The notes beneath the pieces were generated by a model that worked only from the letters and a program-made list of their open reading frames with translations, ran no database searches and was not told the origin of the DNA. Of a stretch of DNA of 21,881 nucleotides, positions 1-5,715 are shown piece by piece. The stretch's first letter is position 1. The number at the start of each line of letters is the position of its first letter. A program made the position numbers and the translations under genes. The stretch is from positions 1-21,881 of the forward strand of contig CAYYBR010000043.1 of the NCBI GenBank assembly GCA_964470035.1. The letters are read 5' to 3'. The stretch comes from JAJRXG01 sp964470035 (GTDB taxonomy: Bacteria > Bacteroidota > Bacteroidia > Chitinophagales > Saprospiraceae).

Positions 1-165
1 CACTGGTCCGATGTTGATATCGGATATCGCAGTATAGTTGTACTGTTCTGACTTTATGATTTTCCCTACTCCTGGAGAGATTTTAGCCAGCACCTCCTCA
101 TCTTGTAGCAAGGGCCATACTGAAGCCACATCTAAGTCTACTACATGACGTCCATCTATCTTCAT
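1..165 (-). CDS. coxG: CoxG-like SRPBCC protein, N-terminal part (cut by window edge)
   Basis: Reading leftward from an ATG at 165-163 gives 55 codons without a stop, beginning MKIDGRHVVD, followed by VWPLLQDEEVLAKISPGVGK. This start is typical of the CoxG/carbon monoxide dehydrogenase subunit G family (SRPBCC fold): a short first strand, then a helix with VW..L.D...L...(I)PG. In Afipia (Oligotropha) carboxidovorans CoxG is reported to help anchor CO dehydrogenase at the membrane; other members accompany molybdenum hydroxylases of unknown substrate. The gene lies 95 nt downstream of the coxE-like gene on the same strand, so it is probably co-transcribed. An ATG at 170 is out of frame and meets a stop at once, so 165 is the likely start. 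The C-terminal part lies outside the window, so length and any membrane tail cannot be judged. Identification rests on the N-terminal pattern alone. Confidence 0.75.
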   Translation of the reverse strand, partial: MKIDGRHVVDLDVASVWPLLQDEEVLAKISPGVGKIIKSEQYNYTAISDINIGPV

Positions 166-260
166 CTCATGCAGGTAAGTGTAATTTTCTTAATGCTGTC
201 TAATATAGATATTTATTTGGGAGCTAAAGTATCTTCCCATCATATATCGCTCTGAGTGTC

Positions 261-1391
261 CTAGGTATGAAATAATGCTTCCTTAAGGCTCTTTAGATTA
301 TGTGCAGGAGCGAGGTGATCGATGTATGGCAATATACTTTTTAGACCTATCACTTCAGGAGCAAAATCAGGATGACCGGCGAGTGGATTGAGCCATATCG
401 TCTTTCGAGAAGCCTTATGTATGGATTTCATAGCTGTGGTTATATCGCTAGGATCACCAGTATCCCAACCATCACTAAGTATCATGACTACGGTCTTTCG
501 GTTGAGCAGATGATGACCATAGTCAGTCGTGAAGTCTTTAAGACAAGCACCTATCCTTGTGCCACCTGACCATTGAGGGACTCTATCAGATATGAGTTGA
601 AAAGCATCATCAGGCTCATGATTAGATAGTACGTCTGTGACCTTGTGTAGAGCAGTACTGAAGACAAAGGTTTCTATGCGGTCATAACTCTGCTGAAAAG
701 CATAGATCAGCCGTATACAAAATTTGCTATATACATCCATAGATCGGCTTACATCACAGAGTAGGACGAGCTTGAGTCTCTTCACTTTGCGCTCTGAGTA
801 GATTGCTTTGGTGATATCTAAGCCGGTTCTCAGGTTATAACGGATAGTCTTCTTTAAGTCGATCGCATTTCTATTTTTAGACTTGATATGAAGGCGACTC
901 TTCTTTCTCAAGATGCGCCTAGCGATACGTCTTAAGAGGGACGTAATCAACTTTAACTCCTCAGAGTTCATCGCCGTAAAATCCTTTCTGGAGAATACTT
1001 CGACATCACTATATGAGGACTTCAGAGTTTTATCATCATCACTACGATTATATAACCAGTCCTTAAGGTCCTCTATGGAAGGAGTTTTTGGTTGAGAAGA
1101 TTTTTGTTTTTGATACGCCTGATCTTTAATCTTGCTATCGACAGCTTTCTCTATCTCATGTATAAAGTCCTTATAGTGAGATGTAAAGTGTTCATATTGA
1201 TACTTGTTTTTACAAAGGGTGGCTCTTAGCACTAGCTGATATCGCTCCTCGCTGTAGGGAAGTATCTTTAGTAGTGATGTCATAGCATCACTCTCTTCTG
1301 AAGGAGATATCGCATATCCTTTGGATCGGAGATAGCGACATAACCTGATAACTTGACCGGTAAGAGAAGTTTGTCTTGAGATGAGTTCCAT
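261..1391 (-). CDS. coxE: CoxE-like von Willebrand factor A domain protein
   Basis: This is a 376-residue protein of the CoxE/VWA family. The N-terminal half (about 1-200) is helical and basic. The C-terminal half is a VWA domain with a complete metal-ion-dependent adhesion site: DVSRS at 213-217, SGGTRIG at 275-281 supplying the Thr, and SDGWDTGD at 306-313 supplying the later Asp. The WLNPL at 333-337 is also typical of the family. MoxR ATPases and VWA proteins act as pairs that remodel or metallate partner enzymes; in the cox system CoxD and CoxE are needed for maturation of the Mo/Cu site of CO dehydrogenase. The start at ATG 1391 overlaps the stop of the upstream ATPase gene by one base (TGATG), which suggests translational coupling; the TTG codon just before it is less likely. 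No signal peptide is seen, so it is probably cytoplasmic. The substrate enzyme is not in the window. Confidence 0.87.
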   Translation of the reverse strand: MELISRQTSLTGQVIRLCRYLRSKGYAISPSEESDAMTSLLKILPYSEERYQLVLRATLCKNKYQYEHFTSHYKDFIHEIEKAVDSKIKDQAYQKQKSSQPKTPSIEDLKDWLYNRSDDDKTLKSSYSDVEVFSRKDFTAMNSEELKLITSLLRRIARRILRKKSRLHIKSKNRNAIDLKKTIRYNLRTGLDITKAIYSERKVKRLKLVLLCDVSRSMDVYSKFCIRLIYAFQQSYDRIETFVFSTALHKVTDVLSNHEPDDAFQLISDRVPQWSGGTRIGACLKDFTTDYGHHLLNRKTVVMILSDGWDTGDPSDITTAMKSIHKASRKTIWLNPLAGHPDFAPEVIGLKSILPYIDHLAPAHNLKSLKEALFHT

Positions 1392-2272
1392 CAACCGATC
1401 TTAGAAGTAACTCCTGTTTTTTCAAGAAGCTCTGAAAGCGAGTCTGTAGTAGTCCTTATATCCTGCCAATCTTTGAGTACTACTCCCAGAGTATCGGCTA
1501 TAACATCCTTATCGAGATGGTCATAGTGCATGGCTGCAAGAGCTTCTGCCCAGTCCAAAGTCTCAGCTACGCCAGGTGTTTTTTCAAGTTTAAGCTTTCG
1601 CAAATGTTTCATAAACTCACAGATCTCTTCTCCCAGACGCTTATCTGCTGTGGGTACTTTAGATCTCAGTATAGCCAGCTCTTTATCGAATGAAGGATAA
1701 TCAATCCATAAGTACAGACATCTTCTGCGGAGGGCCTCGGAGAGTTCTCTAGTGCGATTACCAGTTAACACGACGTATGGTTGGCTTTTTGCTTTTATAG
1801 TTCCAAGCTCTGGTATAGTTATCTGCCAGTCGCTCAGTAACTCAAGGAGGTAGCTTTCGAATTCCTCATCTGCTCTATCAATTTCATCGATCAGAAGAAC
1901 CGCCCGATCGTCGCTTTTTATGGCTTGCAGAAGCGGGCGCTCCATCAGAAACTTTTCCGAGAAGATCTCCTCCTCCATCTCGGTACTATTCTTCTGCCCT
2001 TCCATCATCTTAAGGTGGAGAAGTTGACGCTGATAGTGCCACTCATAGATAGCATGATGCGCATCGAGCCCTTCATAGCACTGAAGTCTGATCAAGTTAG
2101 TCTGAAGAGCCTTGGAGAGCACTTTGGCGATTTCTGTCTTGCCTACCCCGGCGGGTCCTTCGATAAGTAGCGGTTTCTTTAGTTGGATAGAAAGAAAAAC
2201 TGATACAGCCACAGATCTGTCAGCATAGTAAGCCTGATCGGCCATCAATTGGTATATATCTTCTACGGTCAT
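1391..2272 (-). CDS. coxD: MoxR-family AAA+ ATPase, CoxD-like
   Basis: From ATG at 2272 this is a 293-residue MoxR-type AAA+ ATPase. The Walker A motif GPAGVGKT is at 39-46, Walker B LLIDEID at 126-132, a sensor-1-like TGNRTRELSEALRRR at 170-184, and a helical lid follows. An upstream in-frame ATG at 2374 would add 34 residues that look like noise (Cys-rich, no family resemblance), so the start at MTVEDIYQLM is preferred. CoxD-type ATPases act as chaperones in assembling the active site of molybdenum hydroxylases, working with the VWA partner encoded immediately downstream. The pair plus coxG is the conserved accessory core of cox-like loci. The promoter should lie in the 153-bp divergent region shared with accA; a TACCTTAA sequence 20-27 nt before the ATG is a weak -7 candidate. 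The MoxR assignment is firm; the Cox subfamily is inferred mostly from the neighbours. Confidence 0.87.
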   Translation of the reverse strand: MTVEDIYQLMADQAYYADRSVAVSVFLSIQLKKPLLIEGPAGVGKTEIAKVLSKALQTNLIRLQCYEGLDAHHAIYEWHYQRQLLHLKMMEGQKNSTEMEEEIFSEKFLMERPLLQAIKSDDRAVLLIDEIDRADEEFESYLLELLSDWQITIPELGTIKAKSQPYVVLTGNRTRELSEALRRRCLYLWIDYPSFDKELAILRSKVPTADKRLGEEICEFMKHLRKLKLEKTPGVAETLDWAEALAAMHYDHLDKDVIADTLGVVLKDWQDIRTTTDSLSELLEKTGVTSKIG

Positions 2273-2389
2273 ATGTGGAGTACTCGAGATTAAGGTACAT
2301 ATTATATCAACTTTTAGTCGTCCCCATAATCCACATTTGCCTCGAGCGATGATGCAAAAGTGATGATATGTCAACTATGACGATTAGGA

Positions 2390-2396
2390 TAGTTTG
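2390..2396 (+). promoter_or_regulatory. Candidate -7 box for the accA transcript (TAGTTTG)
   Basis: TAGTTTG fits the Bacteroidota -7 consensus TAnnTTTG/TAnnTTG and lies 29 nt before the accA ATG, which would give a 5' leader of about 25 nt. I see no clear -33 TTG at the usual spacing. Chance occurrence is quite possible for a motif this short. Confidence 0.4.
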
Positions 2397-2425
2397 CTAA
2401 TTTAGCCGCTCACTAAAACCTACTC

Positions 2426-3382
2426 ATGGTCTTTTTGGACTTTGAACAACCATTAGAGACTCTTTTTGAGCAGTTAGATACCTTCAAATCTCTAGAAGAA
2501 GAAGGTGATATAGATGTTAAGGATAAGATCAAAGAGTTAGAAACTAAGATCCGTAAAAGGCGCAAAGAGCTGTATACAGATCTCTCACGATGGCAGAAAG
2601 TACAGGTCTCACGACATCCGGCGAGGCCTTATACGATGTATTATATCGAGCATATCTTCAAAAAGTTTACTGAACTACATGGAGATCGGAAGTTTGGTGA
2701 TGATAAAGCTATAGTTGGTGGTCTTGCTAACATCGATGGACAGTCTGTTGTCGTCATCGGTCATCAGAAGGGAGTTAATACTAAGATGAGACAGTATCGC
2801 AACTTTGGTATGGCTAACCCTGAAGGATATCGCAAAGCGCTAAGATTGATGAAGATGGCTGAGAAGTTTGGCTTTCCAGTGATAAGCTTGATAGATACTC
2901 CTGGGGCGTATCCCGGTATCGAGGCTGAAGAAAGAGGACAAGCTGAAGCTATAGCCGTTAATCTCTTTGAGATGTCACAGTTGTCCGTGCCGATCTTATG
3001 TTACATCATAGGAGAAGGCGCATCAGGTGGAGCGCTAGGTATAGGGCTTGGTGATCGAGTATTTATGTTAGAGTATACCTGGTATACAGTGATTTCACCA
3101 GAGTCATGCTCGTCGATACTTTGGAGAACCTGGGATTATAAGGAGCAAGCTGCCGAAGCTTTACAACCGACTGCAGATGATATGCTTGGATTTGGACTTA
3201 TAGATGGTATCATCAAAGAACCCGTAGGTGGTGCTCATGCTGATCCCGATAAGATGGCAAAGGTCCTCAAGAAGCATATTAAGGGCCAGTTGGAAGAACT
3301 TATTCCTATGGATCCTGAAGAACTAGTAAACACCCGTATCGCCAAGTATGAGAAAATGGGCAACTTTAAGTCCAAGAAGTAG
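2426..3382 (+). CDS. accA: Acetyl-CoA carboxylase carboxyltransferase subunit alpha
   Basis: This 318-residue protein matches AccA over its full length. It is half of the carboxyltransferase that moves the carboxyl group from carboxybiotin to acetyl-CoA, giving malonyl-CoA for fatty acid synthesis. Visible marks are the N-terminal helical region with LSRWQKVQVSRHPARPYT (52-70), LHGDR (84-88), the crotonase-fold glycine-rich loops IDTPGAYPG (156-164) and GEGASGGALG (197-206), and ISPESCSSILWR (223-234). Length matches the usual bacterial subunit (about 315-320). The partner accD is not in the window. The gene is divergent from the cox-like cassette and is followed after 7 nt by the DUF6913-like gene, so the two are probably co-transcribed. 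Nothing looks truncated. Confidence 0.97.
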   Translation: MVFLDFEQPLETLFEQLDTFKSLEEEGDIDVKDKIKELETKIRKRRKELYTDLSRWQKVQVSRHPARPYTMYYIEHIFKKFTELHGDRKFGDDKAIVGGLANIDGQSVVVIGHQKGVNTKMRQYRNFGMANPEGYRKALRLMKMAEKFGFPVISLIDTPGAYPGIEAEERGQAEAIAVNLFEMSQLSVPILCYIIGEGASGGALGIGLGDRVFMLEYTWYTVISPESCSSILWRTWDYKEQAAEALQPTADDMLGFGLIDGIIKEPVGGAHADPDKMAKVLKKHIKGQLEELIPMDPEELVNTRIAKYEKMGNFKSKK

Positions 3383-3389
3383 GTGATCT

Positions 3390-3947
3390 ATGAGGAGGAT
3401 ACTCCGCGAAAAACTATATAACAAGCATTACGATAAGCTGCTGAGCTCGAGATCTGCTCAGTCCAGTAGTTCTGTTAATACGATCTCATCTGTGACTGTA
3501 TTAGCACCCGCTAATTCGCTAGAGGATGATGACTTAAAAAAGGTAAAATCCTTCTTCGATGCGATGCAGATCAACTTGTACCTCTATCTCTTAAGAGAAA
3601 AAGCAGACCCTCTTACAGAACTAGACAGGATCAATATCATCAACCGTGAAGACTGTGAGTGGTATGGAGTCCCAAGTCAAGAAATCCTGATCAATTGGTT
3701 AGCTAATAAAACAGATCTGTTGATTCTCTCTGACCCGGAGCGCCTGCCGCTGATGAGATATCTATGTGCCGCATCTAATAGCAAGCTCAAGTCTGCCATC
3801 TTTGACCAAGACGTAGATCGTGAGAAATACGATGTAGGTCTATGGATCGATGCATCTTCGGGAGCGTCTCTTTCTCTGTTCAAGCAGTGTCGTCAGACTT
3901 ATCTTACTCTGACGAAGTTAGGCGTAGGTCTTCCTGTTATAGGATAG
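3390..3947 (+). CDS. DUF6913-like protein of unknown function
   Basis: This 185-residue protein has no recognisable catalytic motif. I associate it with the Bacteroidota family annotated DUF6913, often found next to dapA, as here; that link comes from memory of family context and not from a search. The N-terminus is basic (MRRILREKLYNKHYDKLL) without a signal peptide. The middle resembles a Rossmann-like alternation (VTVLAPANS; KTDLLILSDPERLPLMRYLCAAS), and the C-terminal stretch YDVGLWIDASS is the best-defined motif. The gene starts 7 nt after accA and ends 19 nt before dapA, so it sits in an accA-dapA transcription unit. An additional dapA promoter may lie in the 19-nt gap after it. Function unknown. 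Confidence 0.75.
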   Translation: MRRILREKLYNKHYDKLLSSRSAQSSSSVNTISSVTVLAPANSLEDDDLKKVKSFFDAMQINLYLYLLREKADPLTELDRINIINREDCEWYGVPSQEILINWLANKTDLLILSDPERLPLMRYLCAASNSKLKSAIFDQDVDREKYDVGLWIDASSGASLSLFKQCRQTYLTLTKLGVGLPVIG

Positions 3948-3954
3948 ACTTAGG

Positions 3955-3961
3955 TATCTTG
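3955..3961 (+). promoter_or_regulatory. Candidate -7 box directly before dapA (TATCTTG, N5, ATG)
   Basis: TATCTTG ends five bases before the dapA ATG, in the 19-nt gap after the preceding stop codon. It matches TAnnTTG and would place the transcription start at or within a few bases of the ATG. It could be an internal promoter giving a leaderless dapA mRNA. No clear -33 TTG is seen. Confidence 0.5.
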
Positions 3962-3966
3962 CGGTC

Positions 3967-4854
3967 ATGAAGCACAAGGCATATATAGGCACCGGAGTGG
4001 CGCTGGTAACTCCTTTTAAAAATGGCGATGTAGATTTTGATGCTATAGAGCGCATCATCGACTATGTGATAGACGGTGGAGTGGAGTATGTAGTCATGTT
4101 AGGCTCGACAGGCGAGACCGCTACACTTAGAAAAGAAGAAGCGAGAGAGATATTAGACTTGGCTATCAAGAAAGTCAACGGTCGTGTACCTATTGTAGCT
4201 GGCAACTTTGCAGGTAACAATACCTTAGAGGTGGCTAAGTACATAGCTGAATTTGACTTTACAGGCATAGATGCCATCTTAAGTAGTAGTCCTGCCTATG
4301 TCAAGCCATCAGAAGAAGGTGTCTATAGACATTATATGGCGCTCGAAGAGGTGAGTCCCATACCTATCATCATATATAACGTGCCAGGCAGAACGGGTTC
4401 TAATCTTTCATGGAATACTACTGTACGCTTAGCTGAAGCAAGTAAGAAATTCATTGGCTTGAAAGAGGCGACAGGCGATCTTATACAGACCACACGGATC
4501 ATCAATAATAAACCAGAAGATTTCTTTGTAACATCAGGTGATGATGAGGTAGCACTGCCGATGATATCTGTAGGAGGTCACGGTGGCATATCGGTGATTT
4601 CTAATGCCTTACCAAAGCAGTTTTCTGGCATGATAAGGTCAGGGCTCGAAGGAGATTACATTAAAGCACGAGCACTCAATAAGGAAATCTATGATCTCCA
4701 TAAGTGGTTGTATATAGAAGGTAATCCTGTAGGCATCAAGACGGCCATGGAGGTGCTTGGATTCTGTTCTAATGAGATGCGACTTCCATTGCATCAGATA
4801 TCCAGAGAGAACTATAAGTTTTTGGAGCAAGCCTTGAGGAAGATAGTTGGTTGA
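3967..4854 (+). CDS. dapA: 4-hydroxy-tetrahydrodipicolinate synthase
   Basis: This 295-residue class I aldolase condenses pyruvate with aspartate semialdehyde, the first committed step to diaminopimelate and lysine, supplying peptidoglycan as well. Family marks are GTGVALVTPF (8-17), GSTGETATL (46-54) with the proton-relay threonines, IIYNVPGRTG (135-144) with the catalytic Tyr137 and substrate-binding Arg142, and GLKEATGD (164-171) with the Schiff-base Lys166. GGHGGISVISN (203-213) forms the end of the barrel. Length is typical (about 290-300). It follows the DUF6913-like gene by 19 nt, where a TAnnTTG box sits directly before the start. The assignment to DapA over other family members (N-acetylneuraminate lyase, KDG aldolase) is supported by the intact relay residues. 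Confidence 0.95.
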   Translation: MKHKAYIGTGVALVTPFKNGDVDFDAIERIIDYVIDGGVEYVVMLGSTGETATLRKEEAREILDLAIKKVNGRVPIVAGNFAGNNTLEVAKYIAEFDFTGIDAILSSSPAYVKPSEEGVYRHYMALEEVSPIPIIIYNVPGRTGSNLSWNTTVRLAEASKKFIGLKEATGDLIQTTRIINNKPEDFFVTSGDDEVALPMISVGGHGGISVISNALPKQFSGMIRSGLEGDYIKARALNKEIYDLHKWLYIEGNPVGIKTAMEVLGFCSNEMRLPLHQISRENYKFLEQALRKIVG

Positions 4855-4920
4855 CAAGCTTGATTTATCTTAAGTCAGGTTATCTATCTTTAGTGGAATT
4901 GTTAAACTAAAATTAGCATC

Positions 4921-5364
4921 ATGAGAATTCCACTAATCTTACTCACACTTGGATTTTTGATTGGAAGCTGTAGTACCCTCAACACAGTTATAGAAGATAA
5001 AGAAGCAGGAGGTGGGACCACTGAAGCATATGATGTTTCTTTTGATGACGCTTGGACGTTAGCCAAGAAGTCATATCGATGGGCTGGGGCAGATGCTATA
5101 GAAGAATATAAAGAGGAAGGTTACATGCTTACCAGTAAGGGGCAAAACTTAGTGTCCTCCGGATCAGTGATGGGCACCTGGATCAAAGACCTAGGCAATG
5201 GCAAATGTGAAGTCACCTGCGTATCAAAAAGAAGGATACAAACCGAATGGGCAACTGGCATTACAGAAACCAAGTATCATAAGTACTTCGCGAAAGGTGT
5301 AGAGATTATAAAGAGTGGTGGTGAGCTTCCTTTGACTGCTCCTGAGGGAGGTGTAGGGGGCTGA
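4921..5364 (+). CDS. Small lipoprotein, DUF3568-like
   Basis: A 147-residue protein starts with a lipoprotein signal: MRIPLILLTLGF then the lipobox LIGSC, with Cys17 as the predicted lipid-modified residue. The mature part (VSFDDAWTLAKKSYRWAG; EEYKEEGYMLTS; CEVTCVSKRRIQTEWATG) alternates helix and strand and resembles small periplasmic lipoproteins of the DUF3568 type, but I am not certain of the family. It ends in a Gly-rich tail (EGGVGG). No enzyme motif is seen. It lies 66 nt after dapA and directly before a strong bidirectional terminator, so it is the last gene of this plus-strand block. Function unknown. Confidence 0.8.
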   Translation: MRIPLILLTLGFLIGSCSTLNTVIEDKEAGGGTTEAYDVSFDDAWTLAKKSYRWAGADAIEEYKEEGYMLTSKGQNLVSSGSVMGTWIKDLGNGKCEVTCVSKRRIQTEWATGITETKYHKYFAKGVEIIKSGGELPLTAPEGGVGG

Positions 5365-5373
5365 GTAAAAAGA

Positions 5374-5404
5374 AAAAGCCCTCATCAAACAGATGAAGGC
5401 TTTT
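5374..5404. terminator. Bidirectional intrinsic terminator between the lipoprotein gene and tRNA-Asp
   Basis: An inverted repeat pairs AAAAGCCCTCATC with GATGAAGGCTTTT (one mismatch) around a short loop. The arms start with a run of A and end with a run of T, so it can work as a Rho-independent terminator on both strands: for the lipoprotein gene (stop at 5364) and for tRNA-Asp, whose 3' end is two bases away. Confidence 0.85.
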
Positions 5405-5405
5405 G

Positions 5406-5479
5406 CGGTCTGGACGGGACTCGAACCCGCGACCCCCTGCGTGACAGGCAGGTATTCTAACCAACTGAACTACCAGACC
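5406..5479 (-). tRNA. tRNA-Asp (anticodon GUC)
   Basis: Read on the minus strand, 74 nt fold as a complete tRNA. The acceptor stem pairs GGTCTGG with CCAGACC and ends with discriminator G; the D arm holds TTCAGTTGGTTAGAA; the anticodon stem CCTGC/GCAGG closes the 7-base loop CTGTCAC with anticodon GTC; the T arm carries GGTTCGAGTCC. The CCA end is not encoded. The gene ends two bases from the shared terminator. Its 5' end (positions 1-22 of the tRNA plus one preceding base) is repeated exactly 134 bp upstream. Confidence 0.97.
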
Positions 5480-5545
5480 TAATATATTGTAGTTCGCAAA
5501 ATTTTAATGTTTAAGCCGCAAGCCGTTGTTTGCGGTTCACTTCTT

Positions 5546-5569
5546 ATCGAGTGAAACTATTCACTCGAT
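5546..5569. repeat. Perfect 10-bp inverted repeat with 4-nt loop
   Basis: ATCGAGTGAA and TTCACTCGAT are exact reverse complements separated by ACTA. The hairpin lies between the intact tRNA-Asp and the copy of its 5' end. It has no adjacent T run on either strand, so it does not look like an ordinary terminator. It could be a processing or binding structure, or the remnant of an inserted short repeat. A second, weaker pair (CCGCAA/TTGCGG) lies beside it near 5517-5536. Confidence 0.7.
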
Positions 5570-5591
5570 TCCTTTGGACCAGAAGCTCATA

Positions 5592-5614
5592 TAACCAACT
5601 GAACTACCAGACCT
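5592..5614 (-). pseudogene. tRNA-Asp 5' fragment (acceptor and D-arm part only)
   Basis: These 23 nt are identical to 5458-5480, which cover the 5' acceptor strand and most of the D arm of the intact tRNA-Asp plus one preceding base. Beyond this the sequence diverges, and no anticodon arm, T arm or matching 3' acceptor strand follows, so it cannot fold as a tRNA. It looks like the residue of a partial tandem duplication, or of an insertion or deletion within a second tRNA-Asp copy. The copy lies upstream of the intact gene on the same strand. Confidence 0.75.
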
Positions 5615-5715
5615 TCCTATAAAGGCTCGGCAAAGCTAAAAAGCTTTATCGTATAAAGCAATATCCCTGATAAAAAGTGCTGACTGTTCTTTAAACTCTT
5701 TGGTTTTATCGGTTA

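Noticed and set aside
2273..2374. Upstream extension of the MoxR ATPase to the ATG at 2374
   Set aside because: The extra 34 residues do not resemble the family and would use up most of the intergenic space needed for promoters; MTVEDIYQLM at 2272 fits known starts better.
5481..5615. A second complete tRNA-Asp or an integrative element flanked by tRNA repeats
   Set aside because: Only the first 22 tRNA bases recur; no T arm or 3' acceptor follows. The 134-bp interval is too short to encode an integrase and nothing like one is nearby.
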